Shown piece after piece: positions 26,725-35,955 of a stretch of 64,000 nucleotides of DNA. Below the pieces are notes generated by a model. The model was not told where the DNA came from and searched no databases. It saw only the letters and a list, made by a program, of their open reading frames with translations. Numbering within the stretch: position 1 is the first letter of the stretch; the number at the start of each line of letters is the position of its first letter. Both the position numbers and the translations under genes were made by a program. Origin of the DNA: CAIKMD01 sp963729935 (lineage in GTDB: Bacteria > Pseudomonadota > Alphaproteobacteria > ATCC43930 > CGMCC-115725); NCBI GenBank assembly GCA_963729935.1, contig CAVSPW010000002.1, positions 62,001-126,000 on the forward strand, given 5' to 3'.

Positions 26725-28887
26725 TTAGGCGAGGCCCAGCGTTGTGACCAAGAGATCGATGAGCTTGATCCCGACGAAGGGTACGATGAGGCCGCCCAGC
26801 CCGTAGATCAGAAGATTGCGGCGCAGCACGCTCGCCGCCCCGGTTGGGCGGTAGGTGACGCCTTTGAGGCTGAGCGGAATCAGCGCGATGATGATCAACG
26901 CGTTGAAGATGATCGCCGAGAGGATCGCGCTTTCGGGCGTCTTTAGCCCCATGATGTTGAGTACGCCGAGTTGCGGATAGAACGCCACGAACATCGCTGG
27001 AATGATCGCGAAATATTTAGCCACGTCGTTGGCGATCGAGAAAGTGGTGAGCGCGCCGCGGGTCATCAAAAGCTGCTTGCCGATGGCGACGATCTCGATG
27101 AGCTTGGTCGGGTCGCTGTCGAGATCGACCATGTTGCCGGCCTCGCGTGCCGCCATGGTACCCGTGTTCATCGCGACGCCGACATCGGCTTGCGCGAGCG
27201 CGGGCGCGTCGTTGGTGCCATCGCCGCACATGGCGACGAGCTTGCCCTTGCCCTGCTCATCGCGAATGAGGCGCAGCTTGTCCTCGGGCGTCGCCTGAGC
27301 GAGAAAATCGTCAACCCCCGATTCGGCTGCGATTGCCGCGGCGGTCAATGGATTGTCGCCGGTAATCATCACGGTGCGGATGCCCATCTGGCGTAACTCC
27401 GAAAAGCGTTCTTTGATGCCGCCTTTCACGATGTCCTTGAGGTGAATGACGCCAAGAATGCGGTTGTCCTTGGCGACGACGAGCGGCGTGCCACCAGATT
27501 TCGCGATCGTCTCGACGATTCGCGCGAGCTGGGCCATTTCGGGTACGTGCACGACCGCCAGAGCGGCCGGGTCGGCGCCCGGTGCAGCCCGCCCGCTATC
27601 ACGGAGCTGGCGCATATAATCGAGGATGGCGCCGACCGCTCCCTTGCGGATCGCGCGGCCCTCGACATCGACGCCTGACATCCGGGTTTGCGCCGAGAAC
27701 GGAATGAAGTGCGCGTTGAGAGGCGCCATCTCGCGCCCGCGCAGCCCGTATTTTTCCTTCGCCAGCACGACGATCGAGCGGCCCTCGGGCGTCTCGTCGC
27801 TCAGCGAGGAGAGCTGCGCGGCGTCGGCGAGCTCCTTCTCGTCGATGCCTGGCAGAGGCATGAATTCCGTTGCCTGGCGATTACCCAGCGTGATCGTCCC
27901 AGTCTTGTCGAGGAGGAGCGTGTCGACATCCCCTGCCGCCTCGACCGCACGGCCCGACATCGCGAGCACATTGAAGCGCACGAGCCGGTCCATGCCGGCA
28001 ATGCCGATGGCCGAGAGCAAGGCGCCGATCGTGGTGGGGATCAAGGTCACGAACAAGGCGATCAGCACCACGACCGACACCGCGCCGCCCGCGTAAGCTG
28101 CAAAGCTCGGGATCGTCGCCGTGGCGAAGACGAAGATGAGCGTCATGCCGACGAGCAGGATATTGAGCGCGATCTCGTTGGGGGTCTTTTGCCGCACCGC
28201 GCCTTCGACCAGCGAAATCATCCGGTCGAGAAAGGTCGAGCCCTGCGCCGCAGTGATCCGCACTTTGAGCCAGTCGGAGGTCACGCGCGTGCCGCCCGTC
28301 ACAGCCGAGCGGTCGCCGCCGCTCTCGCGGATGACCGGCGCGGATTCGCCGGTGATCGCCGATTCATCGACCGACGCCACGCCTTCGATCACATCGCCGT
28401 CCGAGGGAACGATATCGCCGGTCTCGACCAGGACGACGTCGCCCTTCTTGAGCGCGGCCGCGGCGATCTCTTCGAATTTTTGGCTCAAATCATTGACGAG
28501 GCGCTTGGCCTTGGTCTCGGTGCGCATCCGGCGCAACGTGTCGGCCTGCGCCTTTCCGCGTCCCTCGGCGACCGCCTCGGCGAAGTTCGCGAAAAGCACC
28601 GTGAACCACAGCCAGGCCGCGATCTGGCCCGAAAAGAGCGCGTTCGACCCGACGACTTTTCCACCGCCGACAAATAGGTCGCGCAGGAAGAAGATCGTCG
28701 TCAGCACGGAAACGATCTCGACCACGAACATCACCGGGTTCTTGACTAGCTTGCGCGGATCGAGCTTGCGGAGAGACGCCGAGATGGCGGACATGAGCAG
28801 CGAGGCATCGAGCAGCGAAAGCGGCTGCACCTGCCTCTTGTAGAGGCCCGTATGAGGCGAATGAAGCGGGGCGGAGGTCATCGTCAT
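26725..28887 (-). CDS. kdpB: K+-transporting P-type ATPase subunit KdpB
   Basis: P1A-type ATPase subunit that energises high-affinity potassium import. The 720 residues carry the actuator motif SAITGES (176-182), phosphorylation motif DKTGT with Asp327, and hinge motif CGDGTNDAPALAQAD. Membrane spans lie around residues 55-105, 245-300 and in the C-terminal 150 residues. Two in-frame ATGs (28887, 28881) make the start uncertain by two residues. kdpA lies 24 bases upstream. Confidence 0.97.
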   Translation of the reverse strand: MTMTSAPLHSPHTGLYKRQVQPLSLLDASLLMSAISASLRKLDPRKLVKNPVMFVVEIVSVLTTIFFLRDLFVGGGKVVGSNALFSGQIAAWLWFTVLFANFAEAVAEGRGKAQADTLRRMRTETKAKRLVNDLSQKFEEIAAAALKKGDVVLVETGDIVPSDGDVIEGVASVDESAITGESAPVIRESGGDRSAVTGGTRVTSDWLKVRITAAQGSTFLDRMISLVEGAVRQKTPNEIALNILLVGMTLIFVFATATIPSFAAYAGGAVSVVVLIALFVTLIPTTIGALLSAIGIAGMDRLVRFNVLAMSGRAVEAAGDVDTLLLDKTGTITLGNRQATEFMPLPGIDEKELADAAQLSSLSDETPEGRSIVVLAKEKYGLRGREMAPLNAHFIPFSAQTRMSGVDVEGRAIRKGAVGAILDYMRQLRDSGRAAPGADPAALAVVHVPEMAQLARIVETIAKSGGTPLVVAKDNRILGVIHLKDIVKGGIKERFSELRQMGIRTVMITGDNPLTAAAIAAESGVDDFLAQATPEDKLRLIRDEQGKGKLVAMCGDGTNDAPALAQADVGVAMNTGTMAAREAGNMVDLDSDPTKLIEIVAIGKQLLMTRGALTTFSIANDVAKYFAIIPAMFVAFYPQLGVLNIMGLKTPESAILSAIIFNALIIIALIPLSLKGVTYRPTGAASVLRRNLLIYGLGGLIVPFVGIKLIDLLVTTLGLA

Positions 28888-28911
28888 GGGAGGAAATCCT
28901 CGATCAAACGT

Positions 28912-30651
28912 TCAAGGCGATGTGGCGAAGAGCGTGCCATGGGTCATCGCGACCTGCTCGACGGCAGGGCCCAGCGCCAGGGCGGGTAAATACGTCAGAC
29001 CACCGATGATGAGGATGACTCCGATCAGCAGCCCGATAAAAAGCGGGCCCGTCGTCGGGAAGGTTCCGGCCGAGGGTGCCAAGAGCTTCTTCGAGGCGAG
29101 CGAGCCCGCGATTGCCAGAACGGGGATCACGAAAATGAAGCGCCCGGCGAGCATCGCGGCCGCCAAGGTCGTGTTATAAAAGAGCGTGTTGGCGGAGATG
29201 CCGGCAAACGCGCTGCCATTGTTGCCGGTCGCCGAGGTGAAGGCATAAAGAATCTCGCTGAAGCCGTGCGGGCCGGGATTGAGCGGGCCCGCAAGACCGG
29301 CCGGAACGACCGCGGCAAGTGCGGTCCAGCCCAAGATCGAGAGCGGGAGGCTGAGGAGCGCAAGGATAGACATCTTGACCTCCTTGGCCTCGAGCTTCTT
29401 GCCGAGATATTCGGGCGTGCGGCCGACCATCAAGCCGGCCACGAACGTGGCGACGATCGCGAAGGCGATCATGCCGTAAAGCCCCGAGCCAACGCCGCCG
29501 AAGATGATCTCGCCGAGTTGGATATTGACGAGTGGAATCATCCCGCCCAGCGGCGTCAGGCTGTCATGCATCGTATTGACGGCGCCGCAGGATGCATCGG
29601 TCGTGACGGTGGTGAAGAGCGCCGAATTTGCGATGCCGAAGCGGACCTCCTTGCCCTCCATATTGCCGCCGGGCTGTGACGCGCTGGCCGTCTGATCGAC
29701 GTTGAATTGAGCAAAAGCGGGATTGCCCCTGGCCTCCGCCCAATAGACCGTCGTCGTCCCCATGAGGAAGAGCACGCCCATGGCGGCAAAGAGCGCCCAA
29801 CCCTGCTTCTCGTTCCCGACCATGCGGCCGAGCACGTTGGTGAGACCCGCGCCGATCGAGAAGATCAGCACGATCTGGACGAAGTTGGTGAGCGCGTTGG
29901 GATTCTCGAAGGGATGGGACGAATTGGCGTTGAAGAAGCCGCCGCCATTCGTCCCAAGCATCTTGATCGCTTCCTGGGAAGCAACTGGGCCTAAGGCGAT
30001 GCTTTGCTTCGCGCCTTCAAGCGTCGTCGCATCGACATAGGCGCCCAGGGTCTGCGGCACGCCCTGCCATACGAAGAACAGGCCGACGACGACCGAAATC
30101 GGCAGCAGGATGTAGAGCGTGCAGCGCGTCACATCGACCCAGAAATTGCCGATGGCCTTGCCCTCGCGGCGCGCGAAGCCGCGAATGACCGCGACCGCGA
30201 GCGCAATGCCGGTGGCCGCGGAGAGGAAATTGTGCACCGTGAGCCCCGTCATCTGGACGACGTAGCTCATCGTCGTCTCGGGCACATAAGACTGCCAATT
30301 GGTGTTGGTGACGAAGCTCAACGCGGTATTGAAGGCAAGGCTTTGCTCGACCGCGCTCTGCCCTTGCGGATTGAAGGGCAGCATGTCCTGGAAGCGCTGC
30401 AAGGCATAGAGCGTCACGAAGCCCGCCGCGCTGAAGAACAACACCGCGATCGTGTAGGTCAGCCAGTTTTGTTCCTTTTCCTCGTCCACGCCGCAGCACG
30501 CATAGATCGCACGCTCGAGCGGCCGGAGCACGGGGTAAAGGAAGGTGCGCTCGCTGTTGAAGACGCGCGTCATATAGCCGCCGAATGGCTTGGTGATCGC
30601 GATCACGATTGCGCAATAGAGCGCGATCTGAAGCCAGCCGTTAAAAGTCAT
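28912..30651 (-). CDS. kdpA: K+-transporting ATPase subunit KdpA
   Basis: Potassium-selective channel-like subunit of KdpFABC with four repeated pore units. The 579 residues contain about ten membrane spans and selectivity-filter-like segments such as FVTNTNWQSY, MLGTNGGGFFNANSSHPFENP and ATGNNGSAFAG. The length fits the family. It is 25 bases downstream of the tiny kdpF gene. Confidence 0.97.
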   Translation of the reverse strand: MTFNGWLQIALYCAIVIAITKPFGGYMTRVFNSERTFLYPVLRPLERAIYACCGVDEEKEQNWLTYTIAVLFFSAAGFVTLYALQRFQDMLPFNPQGQSAVEQSLAFNTALSFVTNTNWQSYVPETTMSYVVQMTGLTVHNFLSAATGIALAVAVIRGFARREGKAIGNFWVDVTRCTLYILLPISVVVGLFFVWQGVPQTLGAYVDATTLEGAKQSIALGPVASQEAIKMLGTNGGGFFNANSSHPFENPNALTNFVQIVLIFSIGAGLTNVLGRMVGNEKQGWALFAAMGVLFLMGTTTVYWAEARGNPAFAQFNVDQTASASQPGGNMEGKEVRFGIANSALFTTVTTDASCGAVNTMHDSLTPLGGMIPLVNIQLGEIIFGGVGSGLYGMIAFAIVATFVAGLMVGRTPEYLGKKLEAKEVKMSILALLSLPLSILGWTALAAVVPAGLAGPLNPGPHGFSEILYAFTSATGNNGSAFAGISANTLFYNTTLAAAMLAGRFIFVIPVLAIAGSLASKKLLAPSAGTFPTTGPLFIGLLIGVILIIGGLTYLPALALGPAVEQVAMTHGTLFATSP

Positions 30652-30676
30652 GGAATTGCTCCCGGAAAGAGCGCAT

Positions 30677-30766
30677 TCAGAACCGCTCGGGTTTGACGAG
30701 CGCGTAAACGAGGTAGACCATTATCGCGATGGCGACGAGCGAGCCGAGGACGTAATCGAAGATCAT
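30677..30766 (-). CDS. kdpF: K+-transporting ATPase small subunit KdpF
   Basis: A 29-residue single-span peptide, MIFDYVLGSLVAIAIMVYLV followed by YALVKPERF. This matches the KdpF pattern of a short hydrophobic helix ending in a Pro-Glu-Arg-Phe tail, and it stabilises the KdpFABC complex in the membrane. A GAGGAG ribosome binding site is centred about nine bases before the ATG at 30766. It is easily missed because of its size. Confidence 0.9.
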   Translation of the reverse strand: MIFDYVLGSLVAIAIMVYLVYALVKPERF

Positions 30767-30776
30767 CGAATTCTCC

Positions 30777-30860
30777 TCACAGATGATCACAAGCAACGCT
30801 GTACAGCACGGCGAGCAAGAAGAAGCTCACGCCGGCGACGATCAGAATGGCGTCAAGCAT
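30777..30860 (-). CDS. Kdp-associated small membrane peptide
   Basis: A 27-residue frame, MLDAILIVAGVSFFLLAVLY followed by SVACDHL, starts at the ATG at 30860 and stops at 30777. It is preceded by a GGGGGT Shine-Dalgarno-like run and ends ten bases before the kdpF start. It encodes one hydrophobic helix with a short polar Cys-Asp-His tail. It is the first gene of the kdp transcript. I believe similar tiny frames precede kdpF in other Alphaproteobacteria (from memory, not checked). Function unknown; it may be an accessory subunit of the pump. Confidence 0.65.
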   Translation of the reverse strand: MLDAILIVAGVSFFLLAVLYSVACDHL

Positions 30861-30975
30861 GAGACCCCCACAGGTGTGGAAAATGAATATCGAGAATGCG
30901 GTAAGCATGGCAGGTTGATCTGAATTAATAAGCGAAAGTCAGCTCAGCGAGCTTCGGAAGAAATGACGCGACGCG

Positions 30976-31016
30976 CATATAAATTCGAGGGCGATCCGCG
31001 GGCGCCGCTATATAAA
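30976..31016 (-). promoter_or_regulatory. Possible kdp control region with TTTATAT direct repeats
   Basis: On the minus strand, TTTATATA (31009-31016) and TTTATATG (30976-30983) repeat with 33-base spacing, about three helical turns, some 115-155 bases upstream of the first kdp frame. In plus-strand terms the sequence GCGCATATA also repeats at 30973 and 31017. The spacing suits a dimeric regulator such as KdpE, but this is inference. The same segment could drive the divergent aldo/keto reductase gene. Confidence 0.3.
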
Positions 31017-31082
31017 GCGCATATATGAAGGAATAGGCGGGGCGGCCGGTCCCAGGGCTTTGCGCCGTCGGAAGGGCGCAAC

Positions 31083-31901
31083 ATGCGGTTTCTACAGCTT
31101 CCCAACGGCGACAAAATTCCCGTGCTCGGCCTCGGCACCTGGATGATGGGCGAGCGGGACGCGGACACGGCCGCGGAAATCGCGGCCCTGAAGCTCGGCC
31201 TCGATCTCGGCATGGGATTGATCGACACGGCCGAGATGTATGGCGATGGCCGCGCCGAGAAGATCGTGGGCCAGGCGATCGCGGGCCGGCGCGACGCGGT
31301 GTTTCTCGTCAGCAAGGTCCTGCCCGAAAACGCGAGCCGCCAAGGAACGGTCAGGGCGTGCGAGGCAAGCCTCAAGCGGCTCGGCACCGACCGGCTCGAC
31401 CTCTATCTCTTGCATTGGCGGGGCAGCATCCCGCTCGACGAGACGCTGCAGGCCTTCGACGCGCTCAAATCCGCCGGCAAGATCCGGGATTGGGGCGTGA
31501 GCAATTTCGGCATGAATGACATGGCGGAACTGACGGCGCCGGCCGCCGCGAACCAAGTGCTCTACAACCTTTCGCGCCGCAGCATCGAATGGGATCTGCT
31601 GCCCTCGTGCCGGGAACGCCGGATCCCGGTCATGGCCTATTCGCCGCTCGAACAGGGCCGGATTTTGCGCGACCGGACCTTGGCGCGACTGGCGGGCCAG
31701 CGCGGCTGTACGCCGGCTCAAATCGCGCTTGCCTTCGTCTTAAGCCGCGACGGGGTCCTCGCCATTCCCAAGGCCGCCAAGCCCGCTCATGTCCGCGCCA
31801 ACCATGCCGCGCTCGATATCGCGCTCAGCGCCGACGAGCTGGCCGCGCTCGATGCCGCGTTTCCGCCGCCCCGGGCCGCGCGCCCACTCGAAATGCTGTA
31901 A
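31083..31901 (+). CDS. Aldo/keto reductase
   Basis: NADPH-dependent carbonyl reductase of the AKR superfamily, substrate unknown. The 272 residues fold as a TIM barrel. The catalytic Asp-Tyr pair sits in LIDTAEMYGDG (about 49-59), Lys in VFLVSKVLPENA, and the His position in LYLLHWRGSIPL. The cofactor-binding end is AIPKAAKPAHVRANHAAL. It is divergent from kdp and upstream of the cfa-like gene on the same strand, with a 97-base gap. Confidence 0.9.
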   Translation: MRFLQLPNGDKIPVLGLGTWMMGERDADTAAEIAALKLGLDLGMGLIDTAEMYGDGRAEKIVGQAIAGRRDAVFLVSKVLPENASRQGTVRACEASLKRLGTDRLDLYLLHWRGSIPLDETLQAFDALKSAGKIRDWGVSNFGMNDMAELTAPAAANQVLYNLSRRSIEWDLLPSCRERRIPVMAYSPLEQGRILRDRTLARLAGQRGCTPAQIALAFVLSRDGVLAIPKAAKPAHVRANHAALDIALSADELAALDAAFPPPRAARPLEML

Positions 31902-31998
31902 AAACCCCAGATGAATCATCCCCTTGTCATGCCGCCCCGAGTGTAGTTTAGTTGTCACAAAGAGCATCAAAGGACGTGTGCAAAAAGGGGTTGGCCCG

Positions 31999-33228
31999 AT
32001 GCTGCTCTCGGCCATGCTGCGCCATATCGTCCGTCGCGGGACCTTGCGGGTCTACGACGCCGCCGGCACGCTCCATGTCTTTGCGGGCGAGCCGGGCCCA
32101 ACCATCACGATTCGGCTTCACGACCGCGCCGTCGCGCGCGAGTTGCTGCTGAATGCGCGGCTGAAGCTCGGCGAATCCTTCATGGATGGGCGCCTCACCG
32201 TCGAGGACGCCAGCATCTACGATTTGCTCGATTTCTTCGGGCTCAACCTGAACCTCGTGCCGCCGCCCCGCATGATGCGCATCGGCGACACGGTGGGAAG
32301 ATTGTTTCGCATCTTTCAACAATACAATCCGCTCTATAAGGCGCGCGCCAATGTCGCGCATCATTACGATTTGTCGGATACGCTCTACAGCCTCTTCCTC
32401 GACAATGACCGGCAATATTCCTGCGCCTATTTCACCTCGCCCGACGACACGCTCGAAGAGGCGCAATCCCTCAAGAAGCGCCATCTCGCGGCCAAGCTTC
32501 TCCTCTCTCCGGGCCAGCGCGTGCTCGACATCGGTTCGGGCTGGGGCGGGCTGGCGCTGTACCTGGCGCAGCAATGCGACGTGCACGTGACCGGGATCAC
32601 GTTGTCGGTCGAGCAGCTGCGCGTGGCGGAGCGGCGCGCCGCGGCGTTGGGGCTCTCGGACCGGGTCAAATTCGAGCTCACCGACTACCGCGAGGTCAGC
32701 GGCCAATTCGATCGCATCGTCTCGGTCGGCATGTTCGAGCATGTCGGCGTCGTCCACTATCCCGCCTTCTTCGAGAAGATCCGCGAGATTCTGGCCGATG
32801 AAGGCATCGCGCTCTTGCATTCGATCGGGCGCGCGGACGGGCCCGGCTATACCAATGCCTGGATCCGGAAATATATTTTCCCCGGCGGCTACTCGCCCGC
32901 GATTTCCGAGGTCGTGCCGGTGGTCGAGCGCACCGGACTTTGGATCACCGATATCGAGGTTCTGCGGCTCCATTACGCCGAGACGTTGAAGAACTGGCGC
33001 GCGCGCTTCCTCGCGAATCGCGAGCGGGTATCCGCGCTTTACGACGAACGCTTTTGCCGCATGTGGGAGTTCTATCTCGCGGCGTCCGAAGTCGCGTTCC
33101 GCCTTCAAGGCCACATCAATTTTCAGATGCAGCTCGCCAAGCGAGTCGACACGGTGCCGCTGACGCGCGATTACATGTTCGATTACGAACGCGCGCGCCA
33201 GCCGCGCGCCGCGGAGCGCGCCGCCTGA
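31999..33228 (+). CDS. cfa: Cyclopropane-fatty-acyl-phospholipid synthase family methyltransferase
   Basis: Adds a methylene bridge from S-adenosylmethionine to unsaturated acyl chains of membrane phospholipids. The 409 residues have an N-terminal lipid-binding domain (about 1-110, GESFMDGRLTVEDASIYDLL) and a class I methyltransferase domain. That domain has the SAM motif VLDIGSGWGGLALYLA (about 174) and the substrate-side segments QYSCAYFTSPDDTLEEAQ and SVGMFEHVG. The start at 31999 is preceded by AGGGG and gives the family N-terminus; an upstream frame to 31924 is not needed. Other fatty-acid-modifying paralogues are possible. Confidence 0.92.
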   Translation: MLLSAMLRHIVRRGTLRVYDAAGTLHVFAGEPGPTITIRLHDRAVARELLLNARLKLGESFMDGRLTVEDASIYDLLDFFGLNLNLVPPPRMMRIGDTVGRLFRIFQQYNPLYKARANVAHHYDLSDTLYSLFLDNDRQYSCAYFTSPDDTLEEAQSLKKRHLAAKLLLSPGQRVLDIGSGWGGLALYLAQQCDVHVTGITLSVEQLRVAERRAAALGLSDRVKFELTDYREVSGQFDRIVSVGMFEHVGVVHYPAFFEKIREILADEGIALLHSIGRADGPGYTNAWIRKYIFPGGYSPAISEVVPVVERTGLWITDIEVLRLHYAETLKNWRARFLANRERVSALYDERFCRMWEFYLAASEVAFRLQGHINFQMQLAKRVDTVPLTRDYMFDYERARQPRAAERAA

Positions 33229-33309
33229 GACGACTCGCCCCCGTGATCCACAGCCTGTGCACGAGATAAGAGCTTTCGCGCGGCGCGGCACCTGCTAACA
33301 TCGCCGGCC

Positions 33310-34827
33310 ATGGAAAGCACCGCCTCCAACGTCACGCCGCTTCGCGAAGGCGACACGCCTTACCGCACGCCGCCCGCGAATGTCGAGGCGGAACAGGCCT
33401 TGCTGGGCGCGATCCTCGTCAACAACGCCGCCTATCACCGCGTCGCCGAGTTTCTGAGACCCGAGCATTTCGGCGAAGGCGTGCACGGCCGCATCTTCGC
33501 GGCGATCGCCAAGCTGATGGAACGCGGCCAGCTCGCCAATCCGGTAACGCTGAAGAATTTGTTCGATCAGGATGGTGCGCTGCAAGAGATCGGCGGCGCG
33601 CAATATCTGGCGCGGCTCGCCGCTTCGGTGGTGACGATCATCAACGCCGAGGATTACGGCCGCACCATCCACGACCTCTACCTCCGCCGCCAACTCATCT
33701 CGATCGGCGAGGATGTCGTCAACGAAGCCTACCAGCACGATCTCGACCGCCAGGCCAACCAGCAGATCGAGACCGCGGAGAAGCGGCTTTTCGAATTGGC
33801 GGAAACCGGCCAATACGAGGGCGGTTTCCGGCCTTTCATCAGCGCCTTGAGCGATGCGATCGTCCAGGCCGAGGCGGCGTTCAAGCGCAGCGGGCGGACG
33901 ACCGGCGTCGCGACCGGCTTCACCGATCTCGACAAGCTCCTGGGCGGCTTGCACCCTTCCGACCTGATCGTGCTGGCCGGACGGCCTTCGATGGGCAAGA
34001 CCGCCCTCGCCACCAATATCGGCTTCCACGCCGCGCGTCATTTCAAGGCCGCCAAGGGCGCCGACGGGCGCACCATCGCCGAAGACGGCGCGGTGGTCGG
34101 CTTCTTCTCGCTGGAAATGTCGGCCGAGCAGCTCGCGACCCGCATCCTGGCCGAAGAATTGGGCGTGCCCTCGAACAACATCCGTAAGGGCGAGGTCAGT
34201 CCCGAGGATTTCCAACGCTTCGTCGAGGCGAGCCAGCGCCTCTCCGAGGTGAGATTCTTCGTCGACGATACGCCCGCGCTCAGCATCGCCGGCCTCAGGA
34301 CGCGGGCGCGGCGCCTGCTGCGCCAGCAAGGGCTCGGCCTCATCATCATCGACTATCTTCAACTCATCCGCGGCGACGACAAAGGGTCCGAGAATCGCGT
34401 CCAGGAAATCTCGGAGATCACGCGCGGCCTCAAGGCGCTGGCCAAGGAGTTGAACGTGCCGGTGCTGGCGCTCTCGCAGCTGTCGCGCGCGGTCGAGCAG
34501 CGCGAGGACAAGCGGCCGATGCTGTCCGATCTGCGCGAATCCGGCTCGATCGAGCAGGATGCCGACGTCGTGATGTTCGTGTTCCGCGAGGAATATTATC
34601 TGAGCCGCGGCGAGCCGGCGCGGCGGCCCGAAGAAACCGACGAGCGCTTCAACATGCGCTATGACGACTGGAAACAGCGTCTCGAGCAGGTCCACGCCAC
34701 GGCCGAAGTCCTGGTCTCGAAGCAGCGCCACGGCCCGATCGGCAAGGTCACCTTGCGCTTCGACGGCGAGACCACCAAGTTCTCAAGCTTCTCGGATCAA
34801 GCCCACACGCCCTATGCCATCCCCTGA
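33310..34827 (+). CDS. dnaB: Replicative DNA helicase
   Basis: Hexameric helicase that unwinds DNA at the replication fork. The 505 residues have the N-terminal domain (PPANVEAEQALLGAIL, about 21-36) and a RecA-like C-terminal domain with Walker A GRPSMGKTA (about 223) and Walker B IIIDYLQLI. No intein is present. Its stop overlaps the alr start. In many Alphaproteobacteria dnaB directly follows rplI; here kdp, the reductase and cfa lie between. Confidence 0.97.
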   Translation: MESTASNVTPLREGDTPYRTPPANVEAEQALLGAILVNNAAYHRVAEFLRPEHFGEGVHGRIFAAIAKLMERGQLANPVTLKNLFDQDGALQEIGGAQYLARLAASVVTIINAEDYGRTIHDLYLRRQLISIGEDVVNEAYQHDLDRQANQQIETAEKRLFELAETGQYEGGFRPFISALSDAIVQAEAAFKRSGRTTGVATGFTDLDKLLGGLHPSDLIVLAGRPSMGKTALATNIGFHAARHFKAAKGADGRTIAEDGAVVGFFSLEMSAEQLATRILAEELGVPSNNIRKGEVSPEDFQRFVEASQRLSEVRFFVDDTPALSIAGLRTRARRLLRQQGLGLIIIDYLQLIRGDDKGSENRVQEISEITRGLKALAKELNVPVLALSQLSRAVEQREDKRPMLSDLRESGSIEQDADVVMFVFREEYYLSRGEPARRPEETDERFNMRYDDWKQRLEQVHATAEVLVSKQRHGPIGKVTLRFDGETTKFSSFSDQAHTPYAIP

Positions 34828-35953
34828 TCGGCAGACGCGCTCGCGGGCGCGCGCGATCGAACGGGCCGGCGCGATCCTCGAGATCGATCTCGATGCCATC
34901 GCCGCGAATTGGAAGAAGCTCGTCGAGAGACTGGCGCCGGGCACGCGCTGTGCCGCCGTGGTCAAGGCCGACGCCTACGGCCTTGGCATGGAAGAAGTGG
35001 CGCCCCGGCTTGCCCGCGCCGGCTGCAAGAGTTTCTTCGTCGCCACGCTCAATGAAGGTTTGGCGCTCCGGGCGCTCCTGCCGCGCGCGCAGATCGCGGT
35101 GCTCGACGGCCTGGCGTTGGGCGCGCCCGCCGATTTCGCCAAGGGCCGCCTCCTCCCCGTGCTGAATGATCTGGATCAGGTGCGGCAATGGCATGCCTAT
35201 GCCCAGCGCCGCGGCGGCCTCCCCGCGATGCTCCATATCGACACCGGATTGACGCGCCTCGGCCTGCCGCAAAAAGAGCTCGAGGCCCTGGCCGCCGAGC
35301 CCTCCTTGCTGGCCGGATTCAAGGTGAGCTTGATCCTCTCGCACCTCGCCTGCGCGGGCGAGCCGGCCCATCCGATGAATATGGAGCAGCTCAACCGCTT
35401 TCGCGCGGCGCTGTGCCTCTTGCCGCGGGCGCCGGCAAGCCTCGCATCCTCTTCCGGTGTCTTTCTGGGCGGCGATTTCCACTTCGACATGGTGCGCGCG
35501 GGCGCCGCCCTCTATGGCGTCAATCCGCTTCCGGGGCGGCCCAATCCGATGATCCAAGTTCTTCACCTCAAAGCGAAAATCCTGCAAGTGCGCGACGTTG
35601 ACAGGGGCGAAACCGTTGGATATGGTGCCGCGCACCGCATGGACCGGCCAGGGCGAATCGCCATCGTCGCTCTCGGTTACGCCGATGGTTGGTTGCGTTC
35701 TTCGAGCCATCGCGGCACGGCCCGCATCGCCGGCGAGCCGGCACCGGTCATCGGACGCATCTCCATGGATCTCCTGACCCTCGACGTGACCGGCATCGAT
35801 CCGCGCGCGTTGCAACCCGGCGCCCATGCCGATCTGCTCGACGCGCGCTACGGCGTCGATGACGCCGCTTTTGCCGCGGACACGATCGGTTATGAGATTC
35901 TGACCGCGCTGGGCAAGCGCTGCCTTCGCGTCTATCGCGGCGGGACACGCTAG
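34814..35953 (+). CDS. alr: Alanine racemase
   Basis: PLP enzyme that makes D-alanine for peptidoglycan. The 379 residues have PLP-lysine Lys51 in AVVKADAYGLG and the catalytic Tyr in VGYGAAHRMDRPGRIA, with the substrate-binding GRISMDLLTLDVT. The ATG at 34814 overlaps the last 14 bases of dnaB. mlaE follows after two bases. Confidence 0.96.
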   Translation: MPSPDRQTRSRARAIERAGAILEIDLDAIAANWKKLVERLAPGTRCAAVVKADAYGLGMEEVAPRLARAGCKSFFVATLNEGLALRALLPRAQIAVLDGLALGAPADFAKGRLLPVLNDLDQVRQWHAYAQRRGGLPAMLHIDTGLTRLGLPQKELEALAAEPSLLAGFKVSLILSHLACAGEPAHPMNMEQLNRFRAALCLLPRAPASLASSSGVFLGGDFHFDMVRAGAALYGVNPLPGRPNPMIQVLHLKAKILQVRDVDRGETVGYGAAHRMDRPGRIAIVALGYADGWLRSSSHRGTARIAGEPAPVIGRISMDLLTLDVTGIDPRALQPGAHADLLDARYGVDDAAFAADTIGYEILTALGKRCLRVYRGGTR

Positions 35954-35955
35954 CG

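Noticed and set aside
31902..31998. Longer cfa start at 31924
   Set aside because: The extension is not family-like, and the ATG at 31999 has a good AGGGG site.
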